DNA of 46,650 nt, taken from the NCBI GenBank assembly GCA_900550285.1, contig URRW01000021.1, forward strand, positions 1 to 46,650. Reading direction: 5' to 3'. The stretch comes from an uncultured Lachnospiraceae bacterium (GTDB taxonomy: Bacteria; Bacillota; Clostridia; Lachnospirales; Lachnospiraceae). A program made the position numbers and the translations under genes. Shown piece by piece: positions 26,758 through 34,769 of this stretch. The notes beneath the pieces are model-generated. The model ran no database searches. It was given only the letters and a program-made list of their open reading frames with translations, and was not told where the DNA came from. Position 1 is the first letter of the stretch. Each line of letters starts with the position of its first letter.

Positions 26758-26770
26758 TGTACTAAGTATA
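26758..26770. promoter_or_regulatory. candidate operator of the YtrA-type regulator
   Basis: TGTACT-A-AGTATA is an imperfect 6-1-6 palindrome (one mismatch), about 5-17 nt downstream of the predicted start of the regulator's own transcript. Position and symmetry fit autorepression. Confidence 0.5.
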
Positions 26771-26781
26771 TCAATACGCTT

Positions 26782-26810
26782 ATTCTATATGCGCTGTGCA
26801 GGGGTGTCAA
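26782..26810 (-). promoter_or_regulatory. sigma-A promoter of the YtrA-type operon
   Basis: Minus-strand TTGACA (26805-26810), 17-nt spacer, TAGAAT (26782-26787). The start is expected near 26775, giving a leader of about 50 nt to the regulator ATG. Confidence 0.8.
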
Positions 26811-26850
26811 GAAAGAACATCGCCTTTCCGGAAAACACTTTAATTTTCTC

Positions 26851-26878
26851 TTGCAATTTCCCCCTCCGATGATACAAT
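26851..26878 (+). promoter_or_regulatory. promoter of the CDF transporter gene
   Basis: TTGCAA (26851-26856), 16-nt spacer, TACAAT (26873-26878) with an upstream TGA (extended -10). It diverges from the YtrA operon promoter about 40 bp away. Confidence 0.7.
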
Positions 26879-26919
26879 AGGAAGAAACTTTTTCAATATT
26901 TTTACGAGGGGGATTTCCG

Positions 26920-28080
26920 ATGTTCCATCTTCTTTCAAAGCTCTTCATCAAAAATTATGAGGACTATACCGATCCGAAGGTCCGCCAGTCCTACGGCGTA
27001 CTTGCGGGCGCGGTCGGCATCCTTTTAAACTTTTTTCTGTTTGCCGCAAAGGCGCTGGCGGGGCTTTTGAGCCATTCCATCGCGATCACGGCAGACGCCT
27101 TCAACAACTTATCAGACGCAGGCTCCTCTGTCATTACGCTGATCGGCTTTCGGCTCAGCGGGCAGGAGGCGGACTCCGACCACCCTTACGGGCACGGGCG
27201 GATCGAATATCTTTCCGGGCTGATCGTTGCCGCGATCATCCTTTTGATGGCGGTTGAGCTGGTCAAATCGTCCTTTTCCAAAATCCTGCACCCGGCGCTG
27301 CCCGATTTTTCCCCGGTGATCGCCTTTATCCTGGCGCTCTCCATCGCAGTAAAGCTCTATATGTATCTGTATAACCGCCGGATCGCCGCAAAGATCGACA
27401 GCGCCGCCATGAAGGCGACCGCCGCCGATTCCTTAAACGACTGCATCGCCACCGCCGCCGTGCTTTGTGCGTCCCTGATCGGCCATTTCACCGGCTTTTC
27501 CATCGACGGCTGGTGCGGTCTTCTCGTGGGCGTCTTTATTTTCCGCGCAGGCATCGAGGCAGCAAAGGATACGATCGACCCGCTTCTTGGAAAGGCTCCC
27601 GATCCCGCCTTTGTGGAGCATATCCGCTCCACCGTCCTGGCGCACCCCGAGGTATTGGACGTCCATGACCTTCTCGTCCACGACTACGGCCCCGGCCGGA
27701 TGATGATCTCGCTCCATGCGGAGGTTCCGGCAGAGGGCGATTTTCTGGCGCTCCACGACGTGATCGACAACATCGAACGGGAGCTTCAGACGTCCCTTTC
27801 CTGCAGCGCCGTCATCCATATGGATCCGGTCCTGACAAAGGACTCCGAAACAAACCGCCTGCACGGCATCGTTTCCACCCTTGCAAAGGAGCTGGATCCT
27901 GCGGTCAGCGTCCATGACCTGCGGCTCGTAAAAGGCCCTACCCATACAAACGTCATCTTCGACGCCGCGGTTCCGTTCCAGTTTAAATTAGACGACGCAG
28001 AAATCCGCGCCTATTTCTCCGAAAAGATCCGCCGTCTGGACGGCAGCTACTTCTGCGTGATCAATATCGACAAGGTTTAA
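26920..28080 (+). CDS. cation diffusion facilitator metal exporter
   Basis: Proton-coupled divalent metal exporter of the CDF family, 386 residues. Six membrane segments lie in residues 25-220, followed by a cytoplasmic ferredoxin-like dimerisation domain (about 225-310) and an extra C-terminal domain to 386. DHPYGHGRIEYLSG (87-100) is the family hallmark. The transport-site motifs read NxxxD (N62, D66) and DxxxD (D170, D174). An Asn in the first position is seen in manganese-exporting members such as pneumococcal MntE, so manganese is the most likely substrate (inference). RBS GAGGGGG lies before the ATG. Appears monocistronic. Confidence 0.93.
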   Translation: MFHLLSKLFIKNYEDYTDPKVRQSYGVLAGAVGILLNFFLFAAKALAGLLSHSIAITADAFNNLSDAGSSVITLIGFRLSGQEADSDHPYGHGRIEYLSGLIVAAIILLMAVELVKSSFSKILHPALPDFSPVIAFILALSIAVKLYMYLYNRRIAAKIDSAAMKATAADSLNDCIATAAVLCASLIGHFTGFSIDGWCGLLVGVFIFRAGIEAAKDTIDPLLGKAPDPAFVEHIRSTVLAHPEVLDVHDLLVHDYGPGRMMISLHAEVPAEGDFLALHDVIDNIERELQTSLSCSAVIHMDPVLTKDSETNRLHGIVSTLAKELDPAVSVHDLRLVKGPTHTNVIFDAAVPFQFKLDDAEIRAYFSEKIRRLDGSYFCVINIDKV

Positions 28081-28098
28081 GAAAAACCAAAAAAGGGA

Positions 28099-28127
28099 TT
28101 GACATATTTTTCCGCCGGTGCTATGGT
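28099..28127 (+). promoter_or_regulatory. promoter of the leader-ABC exporter operon
   Basis: TTGACA (28099-28104), 17-nt spacer, TATGGT (28122-28127) preceded by TGC (extended -10). It starts 18 nt after the CDF stop codon. Predicted start near 28134, so the leader before the first ABC gene is about 360 nt. Confidence 0.8.
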
Positions 28128-28177
28128 AAAAATGCACTTGTGACAAACAAAAATTTGAAAGGAAGGAGGCAGCTTAC

Positions 28178-28267
28178 ATGAGAAACACAAATGCAATGCG
28201 TAACAGGATTTTATCTGCAACTGATGATTCCATATCCCGTAAGATTGCCTTATGCCTTTTTGACTGA
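28178..28267 (+). CDS. 29-residue leader peptide of the ABC exporter operon
   Basis: Starts at ATG 28178 with a very strong ribosome binding site (GGAAGGAGG, 28161-28169) and ends at TGA 28265. The peptide begins MRNTNAMRNRILSATDD and ends SRKIALCLFD. It has no similarity I recognise. Its position between a strong promoter and two intrinsic terminators, ahead of a multidrug-type ABC pair, is that of an attenuator leader. Codons 21-24 (Arg-Lys-Ile-Ala, 28238-28249) coincide with the 5' arm of the candidate antiterminator, so ribosome position in this frame would decide which RNA structure forms. Codon content shows no run of one amino acid, so the signal is more likely general ribosome stalling by a drug than starvation for one amino acid. 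Confidence 0.75.
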   Translation: MRNTNAMRNRILSATDDSISRKIALCLFD

Positions 28268-28316
28268 CATACGTTTTGTATTTCCGTACTGATTTTTGGG
28301 CTGCAGCGATCTTGCG
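28238..28316 (+). promoter_or_regulatory. candidate antiterminator of the ABC exporter leader
   Basis: CGTAAGATTGC (28238-28248, inside the leader-peptide frame) can pair over 11 positions, with two G-U pairs, with GCGATCTTGCG (28306-28316). The latter overlaps both arms and the loop of terminator 1, so the two structures exclude each other. Confidence 0.65.
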
Positions 28317-28331
28317 CTGCGGCCTTTTTTT
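28299..28331 (+). terminator. leader terminator 1
   Basis: 10-bp stem GGCTGCAGCG (28299-28308) with CGCTGCGGCC (28315-28324), one G-U pair, 6-nt loop, then seven T residues. It starts 32 nt after the leader-peptide stop. Confidence 0.85.
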
Positions 28332-28408
28332 ACACAAATTTACCGTGTACAAGGAGAGTTCCTGCCATTGCCCGAGGCTTTTTTTGCCGCAGGCGCAGGC
28401 AGATCTTT

Positions 28409-28438
28409 AAGCCGCAGAGTTTATCTGCGGCTTTTTTT
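28409..28438 (+). terminator. leader terminator 2
   Basis: Perfect 10-bp stem AAGCCGCAGA (28409-28418) with TCTGCGGCTT (28424-28433), 5-nt loop and seven T residues, 55 nt before the first ABC gene. Its 5' arm GCCGCAG (28411-28417) is also complementary to CTGCGGC (28317-28323) in the 3' arm of terminator 1. Confidence 0.85.
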
Positions 28439-28493
28439 ATGCGCGCCGGGCGCGCACACTTATTTTTATCTTTTTAAGGGGGAATGAACCATT

Positions 28494-30224
28494 ATGAAAA
28501 AGCTGTCTTACTATTTAAAACAGCACATCGGCGGCTATACGCTCGCCATCCTTTCCATGGTCGCCGCAGTCGGCTTAGACCTCTGGTCACCGCAGCTGAA
28601 ACGGCTCATGGTAGACGACGTTATTCTCGGAGGGCAACTGGAAAAGCTCAAATACCTGCTGGGCGCGTTTCTTTTGTTCGGCATCGGAAGGTGTGTGTTC
28701 CAGTATTCCAAGGAATTTATGTTTGACAAGATCTCCGCGACCATCTCCACCGAAATGCGGCGCGACCTGTTTTCCCACATCCAGTCCTTGTCGGCGGATT
28801 ATTTTGACAAAACGAGCACCGGGGAACTGATGGCGCGGGTCAAGGACGACATCGACCGCATCTGGAACGCCCTCGGCTATGTGGGTATGCTCATCCTCGA
28901 AGTGGCCTTCCACGTCACGGTCATTTTGTTCTGCATGTACAGCTTAAACTGGAAGCTCGCCATCCTGCCCACCGTCTGCATGATCGTCTGCGCGGTTCTG
29001 GCTCTTTTCATGGAAAAGAAGCTGGGCAATATTTACGAGGAGATCAGCGAGGAAAACGCAGCCTTAAACACCGTCGCGGAAGAAAACCTTGCGGGCGTGC
29101 GCACGGTAAAGGCGTTTGCCCGTGAAAAATTCGAGATCGGCAAATTCCTTTCCCACAACAGGCGCTACTACGACCTGAAGCAGTCCAAAGTATTCGTGCG
29201 CTATTCGCCGTACTTTTCCCTGATCGGTAAGCTGCTTCCGCTGCTCGTCCTGCTCTTTGGCGGCGGGCTGTTCATGAAGGGCGAGCTGACGCTGGGCGCG
29301 CTCAGTGCCTTTGTGGAATATTCCACAAACATCGTCTGGCCCATGGAAATGCTCGGCTGGCTTTCCAACGACTTCTCTTCTGCCATCGGCAGCTACCGGA
29401 AGGTAAAGCGCATTTACGACGTAAAGCCGTCCATTACCCAGCCTGACGATCCTGCTGAGCTTCCCGCCGTGCAGGGGGACATCCGTTTCGAGCACGTTTC
29501 CTTCCACAAGGAGGACATGCACGACATCCTGCACGACATCAGCTTCCATGTAAAGCCGGGCAAAACGATCGGCATCATGGGCGCGACCGGAAGCGGCAAA
29601 ACCTCGGTTATCCAGCTTCTGCAGCGGCTTTACGACGCTACGGACGGCGCGATCTACTTAGACGGCGTAAACATCCGCGATTTGTCCTTAAAGCAGCTGC
29701 GCGGCAGCATGTCCATGGTCATGCAGGACGTGTTCCTGTTTTCTGATACGATCCATGAAAACGTGGTGCTCGGCAAAAAGGGCTGCGTCAGCGCCTCCGA
29801 CGTGCGGCAGGCTTCCGAAGATGCGCAGGCGGCGGAGTTTATCAACCGTCTGGACAGCCGGTACGACACGGTGATCGGGGAACGGGGCGTCGGGCTTTCC
29901 GGCGGTCAGAAACAGCGGATCTCCATCGCCCGTGCACTGGCAAAGCATACGCCGATCCTCGTGCTGGACGACTCCACGAGCGCGCTGGATATGGAAACGG
30001 AATTTGCGATCCAGCAGACGCTTCAGACGCTTAAAGACACTACGAAAATCATCATCGCCCACCGCATCAGCGCCGTCCGCCACGCCGACGAGATCATTAT
30101 TTTAGAGGACGGGCAGATTGCAGAGCGGGGGACGCATGAACAGCTTCTTGCCCAAAAAGGGCTTTATTACAAAACATGGCAGGCGCAGTACGGCGCACTG
30201 CCCACTGAGGGGGTGACCGCATAA
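28494..30224 (+). CDS. heterodimeric ABC multidrug-type exporter, degenerate-site subunit (BmrC-like)
   Basis: Type IV ABC exporter half-molecule, 576 residues: six-helix membrane domain (about 15-290) and nucleotide-binding domain (330-576). Walker A GATGSGKT is at 363-370, the canonical signature LSGGQ at 468-472, and Walker B ILVLDD at 488-493. D493 replaces the catalytic glutamate, which is typical of the degenerate subunit of heterodimeric exporters such as BmrC or TM287. GGGGG lies 12 nt before the ATG. The next gene overlaps by one nucleotide and encodes the complementary subunit. Expression is predicted to depend on leader read-through. Drug export is an inference from the family and leader. 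Confidence 0.92.
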   Translation: MKKLSYYLKQHIGGYTLAILSMVAAVGLDLWSPQLKRLMVDDVILGGQLEKLKYLLGAFLLFGIGRCVFQYSKEFMFDKISATISTEMRRDLFSHIQSLSADYFDKTSTGELMARVKDDIDRIWNALGYVGMLILEVAFHVTVILFCMYSLNWKLAILPTVCMIVCAVLALFMEKKLGNIYEEISEENAALNTVAEENLAGVRTVKAFAREKFEIGKFLSHNRRYYDLKQSKVFVRYSPYFSLIGKLLPLLVLLFGGGLFMKGELTLGALSAFVEYSTNIVWPMEMLGWLSNDFSSAIGSYRKVKRIYDVKPSITQPDDPAELPAVQGDIRFEHVSFHKEDMHDILHDISFHVKPGKTIGIMGATGSGKTSVIQLLQRLYDATDGAIYLDGVNIRDLSLKQLRGSMSMVMQDVFLFSDTIHENVVLGKKGCVSASDVRQASEDAQAAEFINRLDSRYDTVIGERGVGLSGGQKQRISIARALAKHTPILVLDDSTSALDMETEFAIQQTLQTLKDTTKIIIAHRISAVRHADEIIILEDGQIAERGTHEQLLAQKGLYYKTWQAQYGALPTEGVTA

Positions 30225-32002
30225 TGGGGTTTAATTCTTATAAAGACGACGAAAAAAGCGTCGAGGTCGGCAAAATGAAAACGCTGCTGCGCCTGTTTTC
30301 CTATCTGCTTTCCTACAAAAAGCAGATCGTCGGCGTGCTCGCCATCATGGCGTTCTGCGTTTTTGTCAGCCTGTGCAATCCACTCATCATGGAACGGGCG
30401 ATCGACGTACATATTTCAGCGGGCAACTGGAACGGGCTTTTTAGGCTCATTGCCGCCGCTGTCCTTTTAAACATCCTCATGATCCTCGGCGTAAAGCTGC
30501 GCATGTGGATCATGGCAAAGCTGTGCAACAGCATTCTGGTGACGATCCGTCAGGATCTTTACACCCATATCCAGACGCTGGACTTTTCCTTTTTTGACAG
30601 CCGCCCTACCGGAAAGATCCTCGCCCGCATCATCGGCGACATCAACTCCCTAAAGGACGTGCTGGGAAACTGCGTAACGACGCTGATCCCCGATTTTATC
30701 ACGATCTGCGCGGTCGTCGGCATCATGTTTGCAAAGGATCCGATCCTTGCCGCAGCTTCCCTGATCAGCCTGCCGCTGATGATCGTTTCCATCTGGTTTA
30801 TCCAGGTGTATTCCCATAAGCGCTGGCAGGCGCACCGGAAAAAATCCTCTAACCTAAACGCCTTCGTGCACGAGGATCTTTCCGGCATCCGCATCATCCA
30901 GAGCTTTACCGCCGAGGAAGAAACCAAAAATACCTTCCGGCAGCTTACGGACGAGCACCGGGATTCCTTTATCCACGCGGTTCGCCTAAACGACGCCTTC
31001 GGCTCTGTGATCGACCTGTGCTGGAGCATCGGCATGATCTCGCTGTATTTTACAGGCATCGTGATCCTTGGCACCGACCGGGTTTCCGTCGGCACGTTCA
31101 TCGCCTTCGGCTCCTATATCTGGATGTTCTGGCAGCCGATCATGAACCTGAGCAATTTTTACAACCAGATCATTACCAACATCGCCGGGGCGGAACGGAT
31201 TTTTGAGATCTTAGATACGAAACCGCAGATCACCGACGGCGCAGATGTAGCAGAGCTTCCTCCCATCGAGGGCTCCGTTACCTTCGACGACGTTTCCTTT
31301 TCCTATGACGGGGAGAAAAACGTGCTGGATCATGTGAGCTTCCATGTAAAGCCCGGCCAGACGATCGCCCTTGTCGGCCCCACCGGAGCCGGAAAAACAA
31401 CGATCGTCAACCTGATCAGCCGCTTTTACGACATCCAGAAGGGACGCATCCTGATCGACGACTACGACCTGAAAAAGGTTTCCATCGAAAGCCTGCGTCA
31501 TCAGATGGGCGTCATGACCCAGGACAACTTCCTGTTCTCCGGCACGATCCGGGAAAATATCCGCTACGGCAGGCTCAATGCCACCGACGAGGAGATCGTT
31601 GCGGCGGCAAAGGCGGTCAACGCCCACGACTTTATCATGAAGCTGGAAAAGGGCTACGACACCGAGCTGTCCGAACGCGGCGGCGGGCTTTCCATCGGGC
31701 AAAAGCAGCTGCTTGCCTTTGCCCGCACGATGGTTTCCGATCCCCGCATCCTCATTCTGGACGAGGCGACGAGCAGCATCGACACAAACACCGAGCTTCT
31801 CGTGCAGGAGGGCATCGAGCATCTTTTAAAGGGCAGGACGTCCTTCGTCATCGCCCACCGGCTTTCCACCATCCAGAAGGCGGATCGGATCTTCGTCATC
31901 GACGACGGCAGGATCATCGAGGAAGGCAACGCGCAGGAGCTGATGGCAAAGAAGGGCTTTTATTACGATCTGTATATGAGCCAATTTAAAAATGTAATGT
32001 AA
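30224..32002 (+). CDS. heterodimeric ABC multidrug-type exporter, catalytic subunit (BmrD-like)
   Basis: Partner half-exporter, 592 residues, with an N-terminal elbow region and six-helix membrane domain (about 20-320) and an ATPase domain (350-592). Walker A GPTGAGKT is at 385-392, and Walker B ILILDE at 509-514 keeps the catalytic glutamate E514. The signature is LSIGQ (489-493), a deviation from LSGGQ. Thus this subunit supplies the good Walker B and its partner supplies the good signature, giving one consensus ATP site and one degenerate site, as in BmrCD and TM287/288. The ATG overlaps the upstream stop (TAATG), which ensures equal synthesis. Confidence 0.92.
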   Translation: MGFNSYKDDEKSVEVGKMKTLLRLFSYLLSYKKQIVGVLAIMAFCVFVSLCNPLIMERAIDVHISAGNWNGLFRLIAAAVLLNILMILGVKLRMWIMAKLCNSILVTIRQDLYTHIQTLDFSFFDSRPTGKILARIIGDINSLKDVLGNCVTTLIPDFITICAVVGIMFAKDPILAAASLISLPLMIVSIWFIQVYSHKRWQAHRKKSSNLNAFVHEDLSGIRIIQSFTAEEETKNTFRQLTDEHRDSFIHAVRLNDAFGSVIDLCWSIGMISLYFTGIVILGTDRVSVGTFIAFGSYIWMFWQPIMNLSNFYNQIITNIAGAERIFEILDTKPQITDGADVAELPPIEGSVTFDDVSFSYDGEKNVLDHVSFHVKPGQTIALVGPTGAGKTTIVNLISRFYDIQKGRILIDDYDLKKVSIESLRHQMGVMTQDNFLFSGTIRENIRYGRLNATDEEIVAAAKAVNAHDFIMKLEKGYDTELSERGGGLSIGQKQLLAFARTMVSDPRILILDEATSSIDTNTELLVQEGIEHLLKGRTSFVIAHRLSTIQKADRIFVIDDGRIIEEGNAQELMAKKGFYYDLYMSQFKNVM

Positions 32003-32064
32003 CAAAAACAGAGGACGCTGCTCCATCATCTGATTGGATGATTTTGCGGCGTCCTCTGCCTTTT
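32003..32064. terminator. bidirectional terminator between the ABC exporter and thiN
   Basis: 10-bp outer stem CAGAGGACGC (32009-32018) with GCGTCCTCTG (32049-32058), enclosing a second small stem (ATCATC/GATGAT). T4 follows on the plus strand and T5 on the minus strand, so it can end both convergent transcripts. Confidence 0.75.
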
Positions 32065-32109
32065 GTTCTCCGATCTGTGCAAATGCGCTTTCCCTCCTGA
32101 CGTCAGGGC

Positions 32110-32757
32110 TTAATCCTTGTGCGACAGGATCGCCGCCAGCGTCCCTTTTTTTACCGTCACCGACGCCCTCTTCCCGATAAACTCGTTTGAAATGCCGATC
32201 GGGTAGCTGTTTGTCACCTCTGCTTCATCCAGCTCATACTTCATATTGCGGATCGTCACGCCCTCCGCCTTTTCCCCCATGGAAAAAAGCGATAAATAGC
32301 CTGCCGCGTCCTCCCGAAACCAGACCGTCTCATCCCGAATGATAAATACCGTGCTCGTCTCATCCACAAGACAGCCTGCCGCGCCGCATTCCTTTAAATA
32401 GATCAGGCACTGCAGGTTCGCGATCGTGTGCTCCAGCCGTCCGCCCTGGGCGGCATAAATCCTGAAATCCCGGCAGCCCTCCGAAAGCCCCATCCGGATC
32501 GCCGCCAGCATATCCGTGTCGTCCTTTTCGGCAGGGAGGATCACCACGCTGTCCGGACAGATCCGGCTGATTTGGGCGATCTGCTCTGCATCCTCTTCTT
32601 TTACCGAATCAAAATCGCCCAGAATCAGATCCGGCACGATCCCCAGCCTTTTGCAGTAGGCATAGCCACCGTCCGCCGCAATGACAAAATCCTCTTTTTC
32701 CACCGGGATCGACGAAGCCTTTAACTCCCCCGCACCTACGATCACGCATCTTTTCAT
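32110..32757 (-). CDS. thiN: thiamine pyrophosphokinase
   Basis: Transfers pyrophosphate from ATP to thiamine, making the cofactor TPP. The ATG at 32757 (MKRCVIVGAGEL) has GGAGAGG upstream and gives 215 residues, normal for the family. Motifs are the N-terminal DGGYAYC (44-50) and GDFDSV (62-67) metal/ATP sites, KDDTDM (near 93-98, thiamine/ATP binding) and GGRLEHTIANL. In many clostridia thiN follows rsgA and rpe next to the rlmN cluster. Here it stands alone about 30 kb from rlmN. No TPP riboswitch is visible. Confidence 0.94.
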   Translation of the reverse strand: MKRCVIVGAGELKASSIPVEKEDFVIAADGGYAYCKRLGIVPDLILGDFDSVKEEDAEQIAQISRICPDSVVILPAEKDDTDMLAAIRMGLSEGCRDFRIYAAQGGRLEHTIANLQCLIYLKECGAAGCLVDETSTVFIIRDETVWFREDAAGYLSLFSMGEKAEGVTIRNMKYELDEAEVTNSYPIGISNEFIGKRASVTVKKGTLAAILSHKD

Positions 32758-32827
32758 AACCTCTCCGTTCCGGAGCGTAAGCCGACGGCTTATGTTCCAC
32801 ATTTTTTATGATAACCGGATTTGGCGG

Positions 32828-34108
32828 TCACTCCTTCTGTCTTTTTTCGTTTGCCCCGCCCCAGTCATAGATCATGTTCGCCTCCGAACCGCTCTGCGTA
32901 TAGATTTTTTCCGCAAAACGGTAATTCATGCGGGAAACCGCCTGACTGGTATCCGTAGCGATCCCGCTTACCATCGTATTCCAGTATACGATCTCGTATT
33001 CCGTATGGGGATAGTAGTTTTCGGGATCATACGCCGGAACATATTCAATGCTGCTTCTCTGGACGCCCAGATCCTTCATCTTTTCGCCCAAAATCCGGAT
33101 CGTCCCGGTAGGCTTAGCCAGCGCGTCGTTTTCCACAAAGGAAAACTGCCATCCGGCTTCCCCTTTTGAAAATACGATCGCCTCCTTGGTCACGGGCACA
33201 TAGGTGCTGCCCTTCCAGTATTCCATCGTATCCCCGATAAAGGCGTCCCGCATCGCCTGATATTCTTCCGTCACGATAAAATCCTTCGCCTGCTCAAACT
33301 GCCCTGCTTCAAACGCTGCAAACATCGGCGCAAAATAATCGCTGACCTCCTGCTGCTTTTCCAAACACCAAAGAAGCTGATCCGCCCCCTCCATGCCAAG
33401 CGCCTGCGCGCGGGTCAGAAGCGCCTGATAGCCCTCTTTGTTGGAAAGGCTTAAATACGCCTGTCCGCCCGCCGGGACGACGAGGCTTTCTGCCGCCGCT
33501 TTATAAGCGCCGTCCTGTTCCGCCATCAAAAGCAGCCTGTCCGCCGCCTCCTCATACGCCGCAAAATCCCCGACGCCTTCCAGCATGATCTGTTTACCGG
33601 CTGTCCCGTTCCAGAAGCGCCCGATACAGGTCTGCAAAATTTCCGGCGCGTCTGCGTTGTCCGGGTCTGCTTCCAGCACATCCACACAGCGGGAAATCTC
33701 CGAAATGCCTGCCCGGTTTTCATTGACCGCCTTTACCACCTCGTTTAAAACGGTCGCGCAGTAATTCTGCAAAAGGACTTTGGAGCCGGTTGCCTCATAG
33801 CCCTGTTTTAAAACGCCCTCCGCATCCGTCATTCTCCCCTGGGCTGCATAGTCGTCCGCCAGCCCCCGGTACGCCCGCTCGCTCTCTTCGTCAATGGAAA
33901 GCGCCGTCTGATAAGCCTCCTCCGCCTGTACATAATCCATATTCAGCATATATTCCACCGCCTGATCCAGCTGTCTCCCAAGCTTTGTCTGCGGCAGATT
34001 CAGATAGATCAGCGTGCTCCCCGCCGCCGCGGCTACGACCGCTGCTGCCGCCGCCGCATAAATCTTTTGCTTTCCCGCTTTTTTCCTTCTCTTTTTCCGC
34101 TTTGCCAT
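32828..34108 (-). CDS. membrane-anchored tetratricopeptide-repeat protein
   Basis: A 426-residue protein of unknown function. The ATG at 34108 starts with a very basic cluster (MAKRKKRRKKAGKQK), followed by one Ala-rich membrane segment (about 16-40). The bulk is then extracytoplasmic. TPR-like helical repeats occur near 48-125 (YVQAEEAYQTALSIDEESERAYRGLADDY, with similar spacing after). The C-terminal half (about 270-426) contains a folded region ending in EKIYTQSGSEANMIYDWGG. Its own promoter lies 86-115 nt upstream. A scaffold role in the cell envelope is plausible but unproven. Confidence 0.8.
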   Translation of the reverse strand: MAKRKKRRKKAGKQKIYAAAAAAVVAAAAGSTLIYLNLPQTKLGRQLDQAVEYMLNMDYVQAEEAYQTALSIDEESERAYRGLADDYAAQGRMTDAEGVLKQGYEATGSKVLLQNYCATVLNEVVKAVNENRAGISEISRCVDVLEADPDNADAPEILQTCIGRFWNGTAGKQIMLEGVGDFAAYEEAADRLLLMAEQDGAYKAAAESLVVPAGGQAYLSLSNKEGYQALLTRAQALGMEGADQLLWCLEKQQEVSDYFAPMFAAFEAGQFEQAKDFIVTEEYQAMRDAFIGDTMEYWKGSTYVPVTKEAIVFSKGEAGWQFSFVENDALAKPTGTIRILGEKMKDLGVQRSSIEYVPAYDPENYYPHTEYEIVYWNTMVSGIATDTSQAVSRMNYRFAEKIYTQSGSEANMIYDWGGANEKRQKE

Positions 34109-34193
34109 CTTTCCAAAAACTCCTGTCCTTACCCGCAAACAGCGGCGGGCTGCACAATCACCTGCACGCCTCGCCGCTTCTTTTTCAACCTCT

Positions 34194-34223
34194 ATTGTAG
34201 CAACCTTTTTCCGCTTTTGTAAA
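34194..34223 (-). promoter_or_regulatory. promoter of the TPR protein gene
   Basis: Minus-strand TTTACA (34218-34223), 18-nt spacer, TACAAT (34194-34199) with TGC in front (extended -10). It lies between the prepilin peptidase and the TPR gene. Confidence 0.65.
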
Positions 34224-34238
34224 GCCCCTTCCCCGGAA

Positions 34239-34682
34239 TCAATTCCACAAAAATTTGCCCGAAAACAGGCCGATCGCCATCCCCATGCACAAAAACGGCC
34301 CCAGCGCAAATTTTTCTTTCCGGCTTTTTCCTTTTATTACCAGAAATACGCTGTAGACGCCCGCTCCCGCCATCCCGGCAACAAATGCCGTCCAGGCTGC
34401 GCTAACGCCCAGAAAGAAGCCGCCCGCCGCCAACAGCTTGACGTCCCCGCCGCCGAAAGCCCCCGGCTTTATCATCGCAGCCAGAAAAACCGGCGCGCTG
34501 ACCGCCAGCATTCCTGCGATCCGTTCTGCCATGCCGATTTCCGGCGCCGCCTGCGCCGCCGCTATCCCTGCCAGCGCCACTGCCGCCGACACGGCGTCCG
34601 GTATCCTTCTGCGCCGAAAATCGCTCCACGCCGCGGCGGCAAGAAGGATCAGAAATAAAATGTTTAAAAAATTGCGGATCAA
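34239..34682 (-). CDS. A24-family prepilin peptidase (TadV/CpaA-like)
   Basis: Membrane aspartyl protease that removes the leader from type IV or Flp prepilins. 147 residues with about five to six membrane segments and no N-terminal methyltransferase domain, as in CpaA/TadV. The catalytic aspartates are D21 (AAWSDFRRRRIPD) and D80 in the GGGD motif (FGGGDVKLLAAGG). The start is a TTG at 34682 with a strong ribosome binding site (GGGAGG, 4 nt away); no ATG fits. No pilin or Tad genes are in the window, so its substrates must be encoded elsewhere. Confidence 0.88.
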   Translation of the reverse strand: MIRNFLNILFLILLAAAAWSDFRRRRIPDAVSAAVALAGIAAAQAAPEIGMAERIAGMLAVSAPVFLAAMIKPGAFGGGDVKLLAAGGFFLGVSAAWTAFVAGMAGAGVYSVFLVIKGKSRKEKFALGPFLCMGMAIGLFSGKFLWN

Positions 34683-34769
34683 AGTACCTCCCTGTTTGTG
34701 ATGTTTTCCTGTCAGGCTGCGGGGGAATGCCCCCTAAATCCCCACTTTCCACGCCCGCCCGGCAAACTG

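Noticed and set aside
28296..28487. 63-codon frame across both leader terminators
   Set aside because: It is encoded by the terminator stems and T-runs, and the only plausible internal start (TTG near 28369) is badly spaced from its AAGGAG. It is better explained as RNA structure.
28484..28726. 80-codon frame starting 10 nt before the first ABC gene
   Set aside because: It overlaps the ABC gene in another frame. The ATG at 28494 starts the conserved exporter sequence.
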